From NCBI GenBank assembly GCA_000231825.2, contig JH720304.1, forward strand, positions 286,724 to 350,723: a stretch of 64,000 nucleotides of DNA. The letters run 5' to 3'. Shown piece after piece: positions 12,014-24,060 of the stretch. The notes below the pieces were generated by a model that saw only the letters and a program-made list of their open reading frames with translations, ran no database searches and had not been told where the DNA came from. The stretch is from Tetrahymena elliotti 4EA. Taxonomy: Eukaryota; Ciliophora; Oligohymenophorea; Hymenostomatida; Tetrahymenidae. The translations under genes were made by a program, and so were the position numbers. Every line of letters begins with the position of its first letter. Positions within the stretch are counted from its first letter, which is position 1.

Positions 12014-13673
12014 GAATAATTTTTTTTATTAATTTATTATTATGGCTAAAAGGAATAATTTATAAATGGAATGAAATTATTTAATTATTTAAAAAGATCT
12101 ATAATTAAGATTTGCTTAAAATTGATTGGATAAGAGCATCCAATATATAGGCAGAGTCTTTAAATTCTCATCCTGAATAAGGGATTTTATATCTTATTTA
12201 GTCATAAGTAATTGGAAAAAAGTTACTTTAATAATTTAAAAATTATTGGCTAATCAGCAGAATTTTAATTAATTTATTTATTATAAAATCCTTTTTAATT
12301 TAACATTGTTATTAAAAGATTCAAAAAGATTTTAGTGAGTTAAGTGAAAAAGATTAGAATTCTATTTGTTTAGAAAAGTTACTTTTCGAGTTAAGCAGAA
12401 ACTTTGATGCTATCAAAAAAATATATGAATCATGCTCATTAATAAGTTAAGCAATTGAGATTTTTAAGGAAACATATGGCCAAGAATAAGCGAAGCCAAA
12501 GGAAAAATAGATGATCTATTAACTTTAAAATATAACAATTAAAAGAAACCTATTTTTTGAATTGACAGTATATCTAAATTGTCAAAAATTCTTGGGAGAT
12601 AATCGTTCACTTTTAGCTGATAATAATGTTAATATTTCATACACATATAAATGCTAATAATTTTGATGAATTAATTATTGAATTTTTTAATTTAAACAAT
12701 ATAGAAATCATGTAATTTAATTAAATAGAAGTTAAAATTTTTCTTATTTTATTTACTTAACAAGAGAAAAGTTTTTTGGGGAAAATCATCCTATAATTCA
12801 GCCTAGGATATTCAAACTAGTTGTAACAAACTACAGGTAATAATTTTGTATTAGTTAAATTTTTTAATGTAGAAATATTTCATATCAAAGAATTTCATAA
12901 AATTGCACTAAAAACTCATGAAGAATTGTATGGCGTTTAAACAGTTCAACTTTATCATCATTAGAAAGTGTTGTGGACAAAATTTTATTGAAATAATCTT
13001 TCTAAAAATTATAGATGTAATATTAAAAGTGTTACTTATATAATATCAAGCTAAAGTAATTAATGGTTATAATTTGATTTTCTGGCTTGATTCTATGCAA
13101 CTGCTAAATTCTAAGAAATTTCTATGAGATTCTACCATACCAATAAAGAATAATTGAAATTAGATAAAAGAATATTGATATGGATAATAATTATCAATAT
13201 CTTCAATAATTGCTTAAAATTTTGTATTAATTAGATTTTATGTACTATTGAATAGATCTTTAAAATTTGTAATTAATTTAAATAGCTTTAGCATAGATTC
13301 ATCAAATTAGTACAAATAAAGGTTATCTAAAATATAAAAAAGAAGCTAAAAGAATGTAATTAAAACAGAAAAAATTATTAAATAATTGACTAGTACAGTT
13401 GAAACTTAAATAAATTTCAATCAAACTAAAATTCACTTGATAGTTTGAAAGAAGATCTAATTAATATTCAAGAAAATGGCTTAGAAGAAAACGAAGTAAC
13501 TAAGTGTAAATGTTTAAGTATAATGGGATAAATGTTATTTTCTTAAGTATAAAAGGGAAACACTGAAGCCGTTTTTGAATTGAAGAAAAATATAGCAGCT
13601 GTTGGCTAAGTTCTTATCCAATAATCATTGTATTATTAATTTATATAATCAATTCGTTCTTAAACAGTAGTGA
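12014..13673 (+). pseudogene. TPR gene, copy 3, decayed
   Basis: Same order of blocks as the intact TPR gene at 1-1923, but with deletions in exons 1, 3 and 5 and several frame changes. The position matching the original stop is 13671. Upstream, 11340-11900 resembles 15980-16560 before copy 4 and probably represents 5' exons of the same gene. Short glutamine-tolerant frames can be followed there but do not join into one protein. Confidence 0.75.
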
Positions 13674-13924
13674 ATTTTTGTTAATAGAATGAAAAAAAGA
13701 AAACAATTAAAATGATTAAGTAGTCTTTAAATAAGTAGAAAATATTTATTAGTATCCTCTTCTTAAAAAATTTATGTATATTGTAAACTAGTAAATTTAA
13801 GATAAAACATCAACATCTTTGGGATAGATAAGTAAATAAACATTTACTTTGACGCATTTTTAGTTATTTTATTAAAATTCAAACAAAATATATATTAAAC
13901 AAGAAGTATGGATCATTTTCATTT

Positions 13925-14695
13925 TCACACTCCATTCTTCCTCTGTTTTTTATAGTGCCGAGTAAAATTTTGAAGAATATTCCTTTTTTAAGCTTTTATT
14001 ATCAATTTTATTTGTTGAATGTAGAGTTCTTTGTTCTGAATTTTCGAATTGCTGAGCCAGAGCTTTTCTGAGTTTTTCAAAAAATGATTAAATATTTTAT
14101 TGAGGTTTCTGTTCTTGGTGAGGTTTTTAATCTTTAAGTTAAATCTCCCACAACTTGCTAAATTTGTGCTAACTCTTTATTTAATATGATCAAAGTCCCA
14201 TTTATCCTCACTTAAACTTTGATAAATTTTAATGAGAATTTAGTCTTGGCATTCATTAATGTGTTTCTTAAAAGCTTAAAGGATATTCTTATACAAATTT
14301 TGTTTATTTTTTGAGATTAATTCTATTATTTTCTAATTTTCTTCTTGGTTAATACCCATCTCTTCACTCAAAGTACTTGAAATAACTTCAATAATTTTAG
14401 TTTTCCCTATTTTAAAAATTATTTTAAATATGGTTTTGTTTGAAATAAAACATATACCATTGTTTTGTATTTTATTAATTTATCTAATGTTTGCTCTTAA
14501 TTTCTTTCTTTCGAGTTAATTTGCAAACTTACTCAAATAATCATTACATTAATCGTAATTTTTTTACCATAATATATCAGACAATTACAAATGAACTGTT
14601 TTATACTAACAAGTATTTTTAGTTTAATTCCTATTTTCAATCCCCTTTATTTATTAACAACTATCTTTGGTATTTATTATCAATTAATTTTCCAT
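13925..14695 (-). CDS. unrecognised family, copy 3 (CGRF-family protein)
   Basis: One uninterrupted frame of 256 codons plus TGA. The ATG at 14695 is the only in-frame ATG near the 5' end and is shared with copies 2 and 4. The protein is lysine- and asparagine-rich and helical. The conserved region begins near residue 150 (KNILQAFKKHI), followed by WDFDHIKQRV, a CGRFNLKIKNL motif, a conserved WL and SKIQNKELYIQQI, and ends with YKKQRKNGV. It converges with TPR copy 3, which is a pseudogene. An open frame of this length beside a decayed partner argues that the protein is, or was until recently, maintained by selection. Function unknown. Confidence 0.75.
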
Positions 14696-15969
14696 CTTTT
14701 TCTTTTCTTTAGAAATGATAAAAAAAAGTTTTTATTTTAATTAATATTTCTTGGAGTATAAGATTCAAAAAGCTATTTCTTTTGGATGAACAACTTCCAT
14801 TCTCAAAGCTTTTTTATTTAAAAATGTATAGAAATTAATTATTCTTAATCCTAATCATTTAAAAAAACGGATTAAAGGACCAATCACTTTTATTAAATCA
14901 GAATAAATAGCAGCAGTATTAGAATTTATATTTGCAAATTTCCATTCACTTCTATGAAAATGAACAAGAGCCTTTCTGTATTTTTAAATTAAATGAGATC
15001 AGTGAATTAAATTATTGTTGATGTAAACTAAAAACAGTATATCAAATTGATGAATATTATAGATTGTTGGATTTAAAATTTCTTCTTTCATTTAAATCAA
15101 GCTTTTTTGTTATGGCAAGTAAAATAACTTATTTTATACTTCACATCAACTTTCATTAAAACCTAATAAAGGAAAAAAAATTAATTTAAAAGAATTGGAA
15201 AGTTTTTACATTTTTAAAACTTAACTTGCTCTATGAAAATACCAAAAAAACCACCTTACTCTTTTGTAAAATAATATTTTCTATCCAATCGACTCTAAAA
15301 TAAATAAATAAAATAAAAAATAAACATTTAAATTTAAGAAGAACTTAATAAAATAGGATTTATTTTGATTCTTTCAAAATATTACTATCTCTTTTATCAA
15401 AGTAACATTTCAAACCCTTCAAAAATTCTAAAAGCCCTAACTAAGGGTTTATTGAACAACTAAAAAATTAGTTTAACAAAAACTTAATTTATTCAGATTC
15501 ATTTTATTACATTAGGAGTAATTGAATAAATATTGGTTAGTTTAATGTTTGAAAATAATAATGATAATATTAGTTTTTTCTATTGCTAATAAATTTTTTA
15601 ATAATATTAAAATGATAATGATACGTGGAGTTTTATAATATAATCTGCCATTAAAAACTAGTATGAATAACAAGGTTTGCTAATATTATCTTAAATATGT
15701 CAAAAATATTTTTAGCATCAAATATTCTTTAAAATTATTTTTCAAACTTTGTTTTATTTCAAAAGATATATTTGAAAAAATAAAAAATTTATCTACATAA
15801 TGAATGAACTAATACAATTTTTCAAGACATAAAAGATAATTAATTTTAAATTTGTAGTGTTTTATATATTTTTTTTCATACTCTAATTTTCTTTCTCGCT
15901 AATTCCAAAAAATGCTTTCGCATAGAATCAATCTTCGTTATAATGATAGATATTTTCATACTCAAACTA
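14696..15969. other. spacer of tandem unit 3, with a dispersed repeat
   Basis: No gene. The first part (to about 15370) is homologous to the spacers of the other units. The part from about 15370 to 15660 is similar to 23545-24010 (shared ATTTCAAACCCTT and CCCTAACTAAGG-like landmarks), so a second repeat family begins there. Confidence 0.5.
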
Positions 15970-16649
15970 GATATTTTAGTAAATACATATAAAAACTGTA
16001 CTATAAGAATTCTAAGAAGAAATTGTCGATATTCAATTTTTAAACTCATTACACTCTGATTTAATAATGAAATTTAAGTTAATCAATTTTTATTACTTAA
16101 AAGGAGAGTCTAATTCCTGTGTGTTAGAAATTAATAAGTCTTCTAAAAAAATCATTCAGGTAATTATTAATTATCCCATTAACTTAGGCTAAGAATAAGC
16201 AAATAGTATGGTAAAAGTTAGATTTGCTTAAAATCTTTAAAAATTTGTTAGAAAACAATAAGAAGTAAATGTACATTTTTATCTGGTATAAAGACAAACA
16301 TTGATTCAACTCTGTTTTACATGAAAACATTAGAAAAGAAGGTCTTTAAAACAGCTTGATTTAAGTTATCAATTGAAAAGTACTTTTTGAGTAAAAATAT
16401 TTATTGAATGAAATAGTGAATTATGTGATCAATAAAATCACAAGTAATAACTACCCTCTTTATCCTTTGTTATCTCATGAAAAATTAGGCAGTAAACAAA
16501 TTTTGAAAAAAACTAAAAGCTTGATTAAATAAAATCCTGGAAATACTAAAAAAACTAATTATCTTTCTAGCTCAATAATTTAAATTTTGTAAGCATAATA
16601 ATTAAAAGAGTTTCACGATTCTTACAAATCCCCAAAAGTAAATTACATT

Positions 16650-17596
16650 TCTTTTGAGGAATAATTTATTTTTATTAATCTATTAAGCTTTGGAAATGTA
16701 AAAATTGATTGGATAAGAGCATCAAATATAAAGGTAGAATTTTTTAATTCTCATCCTGAAAAGGGGGTTTTATATTTTATTTAGTTATATGCAATCAGAA
16801 ATAAGTTATGGCAAGATTTTAGTGAGCTAAGTGAAAAAGAGTAGAATTCTATTCGTTTCAAAAAAAAATCAATGAATCATACTCATTAACAAGCTATGCA
16901 GTTGAGATTTTTAAGGAAACATTTAGTGAATTCAATTTAAGTAAGCTAGCCTGCACAGAAACAACTGATCTATCTACTTTAAAGTAACAATTAAAAGAAG
17001 AACATTAATTGAATTTACAATTTATTTAAATTGTCAAAAACTCTTTGGAGATATTCTCCACTTTTAGATGATTTATTATGTTAATAAATCATACACATAT
17101 AGAAATGCTAGAATTTTGATGAATCATTGAATTTTTTAATTTAGGCGATATCGAAATCATGAAAATTTGTAATTAATTTAAAGAGCTTTAACTTAGATTA
17201 ATCAAATTAGTACAAATAAAGGTTATCTAAAATATAAAAAAGAAAATTTAAAAAGAATGAAATTAAAACTGGCTATAAACTGAAAAAAATTCCTAAATAA
17301 TTGATTGGCTTAGTTGAAACTTAAATAAAATTTGATTAAGTAAAAAGGCGCTTGATAATTTGAAAGAAGCTCTAATTCTGACTAAAGAAAAATGCTTAGA
17401 AGAAAATGAAATAACTAAGTGTAAGGGTTTAAGTAATTGGATAAATTTATGTTTCTCAAATTTAAAAGGGAAGCACTGAAGTAGTTTTTGAATTTTATAA
17501 AAAAATATTAGCAGCTGTAAGCTAAGTTATCCAATAATCATCTTATTATTAATTAAGAGAATCAATTTATTCATAATAGTTGAATAACTTTATTGA
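16650..17596 (+). pseudogene. TPR gene, copy 4, with large internal deletion
   Basis: Matches exons 1, 2 and 6 of the TPR gene at 1-1923. Near 17160 the end of exon 2 is joined directly to sequence that is intron 5 in copy 1, so exons 3, 4 and 5 (about 640 bp) have been deleted. Exon 1 and the first part of exon 2 are also shortened. The position equivalent to the stop is 17594. Upstream, 15980-16560 resembles 5' exons shared with copy 3. Confidence 0.75.
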
Positions 17597-17834
17597 ATTT
17601 TTCTTAATCGATTGAATAAAAAAATAAAACAAAAAAAGTCTTATTAAGTTGTCTTTAAATAAATATTAAATAGTTATTTGCATTCTCATCTTAAAACATT
17701 TTTGTAGATTGTAAACTCATAAATTTAAGATAAAATATCAATATTTTTGCTATAGATAAGTATACAAACATTTACTTTGTGTTATTTTTAATTATTCTAT
17801 TACATTTTAAACAAAATGTGGATTATTGGCATTT

Positions 17835-18605
17835 TCACACTCCATATTTCCTCTGTTTTTTGTAATGTTGAGTAAAATTTTGAAGAATATTCCTTTCTTA
17901 CGCTTTGACTAGCAATTTTATTTGTTGAATGTAGAGTTCTTTGTTTTAAATTTTTGAATTTTTGAGCCAGAATTTTTCTGAGTTTTTCAAGAAATGATTG
18001 AATATTTTATTGAGGTTTCTATTCTTGGAAAGGTTTTTAATCTTTAGGTTAAATCTCCCACAATTTCCTAAATTAGTGCAGACTCTTTACTTAATGTGAT
18101 CGAAGTCCCATTTATCTTCACTTAAACTTTAATAAATTTGAATTAGGATTTAGTCTTGGCAATCATTAATGTGTTTCTTAAAAGCTTAAAGGATATTCTT
18201 AAACATATTATGTTTATTTTTTGAGATTAACTCTATTATTTCCTAATTTTCTTCATGGTTAATACCCACCTCTTCTCTCAAAGTAGTTGAAATAACTTCA
18301 ATAAGTTTAATTTTCCCTATTTTAGAAATTATTTTAAATATGGTTTTGTTTGAAGTAAAATAGATACCATCGCTTCCTATTTAATTAATTTATCCAATTT
18401 TTGCTCTCAATTTCTTTTTTTCTAGTTAAACTGAAAACTTACTCAAATAATCGCGACATTAATCCAAATTTTTTTACAATATTATTTCAGACAATTATGA
18501 ATGAAGTCTTTTATACTAGCAAGTATTTTTAGTTTAATTCATATTTTAGATCATCTTTATTGATTAACAACAATCTTTGGTATTTATTATCACTTAGTTT
18601 TCCAT
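17835..18605 (-). CDS. unrecognised family, copy 4 (CGRF-family protein)
   Basis: An uninterrupted frame of 256 codons plus TGA, exactly the length of copy 3, with the same ATG context (MENQ). It keeps the conserved blocks KNILQAFKKHIN, WDFDHIKQRV, CGRFNLKIKNL, a conserved WL and SKIQNKELYIQQI. It differs from copy 3 by scattered substitutions, many conservative, and no frame-changing indel. It converges with TPR copy 4, which has lost three exons. I see no known domain, signal peptide or membrane segment; a nuclear or cytosolic protein is a guess from its basic composition. Confidence 0.75.
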
Positions 18606-19300
18606 ATTTTTCTTTTCTTTAGAAATAATAAAAATGAGTTTTTATTTTAATTAATATTTATTGTAGAATTTGATTCAAAAAGCTATTTCTTTTGGATTAA
18701 TAACCTCCATCCTCAAAGCTTTTTTTCAATTTATTTTTTAAATTAAAAAGAATGTTTTTTTTATTTAAAAATATAAAAATAAAAGAATTCATAATCCTAG
18801 TCATTTTAAAAAATAGCCCTAATTAATGAATCAACCATTTTTGGCAAATCAGAATAAATAACAGTAATATTAGTATTTATTTAAAATAAGCAAAAGCCTT
18901 TCTGTATTTTTAAATTGTTGAGGTTCGTGAATTTAATTATTATTAATGTAAACTCAAAATAGATGATAAATTTGATTAATTTTTTAGATTCTTGGATTTA
19001 AAATTTCTTCATTTCATTTACACCAAACTTTATTGTTATGACAAATAAAATACCTTATTTTATACTTCACATAAATCACCTTTTCATCAAAACCTAATAA
19101 AGGGAAGAGATTAATTTAAAAGAATTGGAAATTTTTTACATTTTTTAAAACTTAACTTGCTAATTCCAGAAAATGTCTAAAAAACTGCCTTCTTCTTTAG
19201 TAAAAATCCGCTCTAAAATAAATAAATAAAATAAAAGGTAGACATTTAAGAAGAACTTAATAAAATAAATCCATTCAAATGTTTAAATTTTAATAAATCA
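18606..19300. other. AT-rich spacer of tandem unit 4
   Basis: No gene. It is homologous to 14696-15330 and to the spacers of units 1 and 2. The tandem array ends near 19260. Confidence 0.5.
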
Positions 19301-19376
19301 ACTTAAAAATGTTTTTCACCATTAGAAATCAAATTATATTTTTAAAAACAAAACAGAAAATTAATATTTTTATAAA

Positions 19377-19990
19377 TCATCGTCTCATCGCATAATTAAA
19401 ACTAATTCCCAAAACTGGTGGTGGCATTTACTAGACTATAACAAAATCATTACTTTTAAAGGACTATCTATCTATGGTATTTTGGAAGTCGCATTTTTAA
19501 AATTTGAAGATTATTATAATTCATACAATAAGCATAATTAACTTAATGTATAGACCTGGAAAATGAAGTTGCTCAAAGGAATAAACTTTCAGAATAAACC
19601 CTATTTAAATTTTTTTTCTTTTTAAAGTTCATAGCTGTTTGTAGTTATTTACATCATTATGGTTTTTAAACGAAATTGTATTCTAGAAAGAAATCAAAAA
19701 TATAAGAAAAATTAAATCAGCCAAATAAACAACATTTTACATTTTAAATTTATTATTCAAAGATTTTAATGAACAAAGTAAAGCTTTCTTTCGATTTCGA
19801 GAAGGGAGATTTAAGATCCCTGATAAGTATGATACCCAAGTTGAAAAGATCTTAAAGGATAATGGTTTAAGAGGAAGTTGATTTTCTGCGAAGAGATTAT
19901 GGGATCAATGGAAAGATGATAAGGAAAAGCTGATCAATGGAGAATAATAAAGAAATAGGGAAGGAAGCAAGAGAAAATTGAAGCAGAATT
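19377..19990 (+). pseudogene. remnant of an unidentified protein-coding gene
   Basis: Two glutamine-tolerant frames follow each other. The first is open from before 19377 to a TGA at 19770 and includes LLDYNKIITFKGLS and KFEDYYNSYNKHNQ. The second, from about 19769, reads FRFREGRFKIPDKYDTQVEK, is broken by TGA at 19879, and continues FSAKRLWDQWKDDKEKL. The stretch 19780-19980 is clearly richer in G and C than its surroundings, as coding DNA is here. The WxQWKxDKEKL helix could be a DNA-binding part of a transposase, but I cannot identify a family. The frame changes suggest a decayed gene. Confidence 0.4.
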
Positions 19991-21133
19991 TTTAAATTAA
20001 CTTAATACATTTTAAATATTTTGGTTCTTGATCAATTTAATAAAAAAACAAATGAATTTAACAAATAAAAAATCACTTATAACTCCTCCCTATTTATCAC
20101 ATTTATCATAAAATATAATAATATATTAATTTTAAATATATTTTTTTTGGTTTAAATTTTCTTAAATGATGCATTTACCAAAGTAAAAAGAAAAAACAAA
20201 TATTATTTTGAAATTTTAAACAGGAAATTATCATTTTTATATTGTATTTTAAATCGATTTTTTTAAAAGATCAATAGAATCAATTGACAAAAGTAAGATA
20301 ATGCTTAAGGTCTTTTCAGCAATATAAAAAATAATTCAATGATCTGTAAAAAATACAAAAATTTAATAATTAATATTTTTTTGCATTTTTACTGATTGCT
20401 TAACTTATTTAAGATACTATTAAAATTTCAAAAACTTTTTTATTGATATGATAAAGCTTAAGACATATAATTAATTAAAAATGAAAATGTTTAAATTTTT
20501 ATTATAGTATAGGGTTAAGGTTTCTAAAATATGTTTTTTTCAATAATTTCTTTATCTAAAAACCTTATCTATAATTTAAGTGATTTTATATATTTAAAAA
20601 ATATTTTTGTTTTAAAATAGGATAACATCTAATTTTGTTAAAAGTAAAAAATAAATGAGTAATTTAAAAAGAATAAACAAATAAAAATAGATTTAATCTA
20701 ATTTTAGATTGCAGTAATAGCAGAAAATAATTTTCATAAACAAATTTAAAATCTTGAAGACAATATAAGGCTTTTTGTTTTTAAATATTTTTTTTGATAG
20801 ATAAAGCTTGAATGTAATGATTGATAATTGAGTTACTGGAAGAATTTGATTTAAATTTTTTCTTCATCAAGCAAAGTAATTCTAATAAAAGTATATGATG
20901 TGGATAGTTTTATTTTACAGGTAGTCATTGTAACATCTATAAAATAAACATTTGAAACAAGAAAGTAGCAAAAAAATGTATTTAATTCAAATTTAGGATG
21001 AAAGATAATAGTCATCTCAAAAGAGTAATAATTAGTAACAATATATATTAATGAAGTTTTTAAACTTTTATAATTACAAATAATTTTTAAAAAGTGTAAC
21101 CTTAATTTCTTTTTTTTAATTAAGATTATATGA
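19991..21133. other. AT-rich intergenic stretch
   Basis: No supported gene or RNA on either strand. A standard-code frame at 20851-21141 lies partly over the end of the real minus-strand gene that begins at 21937 and is not itself a gene. Confidence 0.5.
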
Positions 21134-21937
21134 TCATACACTAGTTAATTTTTTGAACTTTTTATAAAAACAAATATTTTAAATTAAAATGTTCTTCTCG
21201 AAAGCGCTCAGGATCATCTCTATTTGCTTTTTGTAAGATTCTTTATCTTTTATCTTTGAATTATCAAGCCAGAATTCATTTGAATTTTACAAAAAGTATA
21301 AAAAAACTCCTGATAAATTTTCATTTTATAGTAAATTTCTAACCTTTAAGCCAAACCGTCCACAATTCTAAAGGTTTTACTATATTCTAAGCTTTATTTT
21401 ATCAAAGCCCCAATTATCTTTAGTGTGAGATTGATAATTCTACTTTTAATGATCACTGCATTGATATAGAATATGATTTTAGAAGGCGTATATAATGTTC
21501 TTAAAGAAATTTGTTTTTGATTTTTATAGAAAATCAATAACTTCTTACATCTAATTCTCTCCTACTTCTTCTTGTTCTTGTCCTACAAATATTTTAAATT
21601 AAAAATATCACATAAGGCAAATATTGGCTTAGAAACATTTATTAATGAAAAAAATGATTTTACCTTGCTAAATTACTTAATCATTATTTGACTCTTCACT
21701 AATTATTTGAGAATGCTCATATATAGATTTTGAGTCTTATAAATTTTTCATGTACTCATTATAATTAGACAGTATAAAGCCTTTATCTACATTTATCTAC
21801 TCTAGCTTTTTGAATAAGCACACTTTTGGCTTCTTATTCTTTTTTTTAATAGAGGGTTTTAGAGGAAAACAGACTGTAATGGGAAAAATAATGTTTGTAT
21901 TCTTATCTATGAGCTTGTATTTTGCTATTTAAGACAT
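21134..21937 (-). CDS. CGRF-family protein, two-exon paralog A
   Basis: Exon 1 is 21664-21937 and exon 2 is 21134-21582, joined by an 81-bp GT...AG intron in phase 1, giving 240 residues. The ATG at 21937 (MSQIAKYK) was chosen because the paralog at 25431-26222 starts MPQFAKYR; an in-frame ATG at 22060 would add 41 residues. Exon 1 is basic and poorly conserved. Exon 2 carries the family block: KNIIYAFQNHI, WGFDKIKLRI, CGRFGLKVRNL, FWLDNSKIKDK. This is clearly the same domain as in the single-exon copies at 2183, 13925 and 17835, but more distant. Function unknown. Confidence 0.75.
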
Positions 21938-23300
21938 ATCAAGAATTTACTTATGTTATTTAATTTCTTTTTTACTTGTTCGCTGTTTTTTTTTTTTTGT
22001 TTTTTGAAAAATTATGTATATTCTTCTAAAATAAATTTCAGATTAATTAGGAAGCTTCATTAATTTTCTTTAAAGTTTCGTAGTTACTTGAATCAATAAG
22101 ACTATAAATCATCAAAAATCAAAATTGGGTTTTTTGATGTTTTTGTTTTCAGTTCAAATTCTTGATTTTTAATTCAAAAAAGTTTTTGATTGGAAGTAAT
22201 ACTTCTATCTATCTCACTAAAAAATACAAATATTTTTTTAATTATTACTAATAAAATTATTTACATTTCATTTTTTATACTTAAGACAGATAAAAATCTT
22301 TACTAAAATCTATATTATTTGCTTTTAACGATAAAGAATAACTAGAAAATTTCCCATTTTTATTATTGTTAGAAGTGAGTAATAAATATATTAGAAAAAT
22401 TAATAAATACTTAAATAATATTAAATGGTTGAGATTCAAATATAATTTAGCTTACTAGTTTATCAAAATTTATTAGATATTTTTACATTTTGCTGCATTG
22501 CAGTGATACATCTTATTTATTGTAAGCACTGTATTGGATTATTTGTAAGTTCTATCTATATATTTGAATTAGATGATATTTAATTGTTAAAACTAATTTG
22601 AATTTTTTAAATGTAAAATTCATATTTTTCAGATTGGGTAAATTTTTTATTCTATACATTAAAATTGTTTCAGCTACCTTTTTTTTTAACAAGCTCAATT
22701 ATCTAGAACATCACTAGTTTAATTTAACGCACACATATCATTTTATATTTCGTAACTTAAAAAAACTAAAATCACCTTAGAATGATATAAATGTAAGTTT
22801 AAATTGTAGATATGATCTATCAATACTAAAAGGATTATTTTCTTTCTTTTTTAGAATTTACTTACAATGATTAAAATATAAAAAATATGGTATGTCAACT
22901 TTTAATTATCTTTGATAATATCATTATTTAAAATTATTTATTTTTATAAACATCCTTGTTTGCTATCAATCCTGTTAAATGATTATGATTTTACTATTCC
23001 TCTTTCATTCTATAAAACAATGCACTATAAATCTTTAAACATCTTACATACTGCTGCTTCTTCTTGAAAAGTAAAAATTTTGTTTACAGTCTAATTTATT
23101 TTTTAATCTGATCAATTTTAATGAATAAATAAATAAATGGAATTATTATCAACTGTTAATTTTTTTCTATAAAGATAGATGATTTAAAAAACTTTTAAAA
23201 AATCTTGTTAAATGACTTAAATTTTGATCATCTAAATTTGCTTTTAATTCCTTCTGAAAAGATAAATACTTCAAATACTGAAGTAATTCTATTAGTCCTT
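21600..23300. repeat. segmental duplication, partner at 4740-6330
   Basis: Collinear with 4740-6330. It covers exon 1 of the 21134-21937 gene and about 1.3 kb upstream of it. Here exon 1 is intact; in the partner it is broken. No second gene is visible in 22061-23300. Confidence 0.65.
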
Positions 23301-23544
23301 ACAGATTATTTATAAAAAGGTAAAAATTGCATCTCGCAAAATTTGTCTTATTACAGTTAATATAATTTCTTGATAATATAAAGATTAATTTTTATAAATT
23401 TATGATTCTAATAAGAATAATTGACCTAAATTTTTCTATTATCAAATTTACTTTCTTTTGAAATTCAATACTTTACAATTGATGTTAGGTATTTTTTACT
23501 TTTCATTAACCTTGTTAAATGTTTTTGATTCTGATTTTTGTTAT

Positions 23545-24060
23545 TTCAATATATTACTTACTGTCTCTTTAAATAAAAAAAATATTTCAAACCCTTAAAA
23601 ATTCTATTTGCTCTAACTAAGGTCTTCTTGAAAAAGTAAAAAATTAATTTCACAAAAATACTGACTGATTCATTTTATTATTTCTTAATTTTATTACAAT
23701 AAAAGAGTGAATGCTAATTAGTTTCTTGCATGCCTTAATTAAATAATGAACAAGCATATGTAAATTGTAAACTTGATACAAAATTTATTTAATTACAGAA
23801 ATATTATGAATTCTGAATTCAATTAATTAAAAAAAACTTAATAATTCTTTTCATCAATACCAATAAAAATAATAGGTTACTGTATGAAAATTATAATGAC
23901 AGTTTTAACTTTTTCTATTAGTAATCTATTTTTTAAATTTTTAAATTCTAATATTATGTTATTATAAGAAGAGTGTTATAATAATGTGTGGAGTTTTATT
24001 ATAAAATCTGTTAGTATTAGTGAGTATCAAAAATAAGATTCGCTATAAAATTTATTTCAG
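23545..24060. repeat. dispersed repeat, partner at about 15370-15660
   Basis: Similar in order and sequence to 15370-15660: a block with ATTTCAAACCCTT, then a CTAACTAAGG-like block, then a stretch with GTGGAGTTTTAT. No coding frame. It is probably non-coding debris duplicated along with the gene units. Confidence 0.45.
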
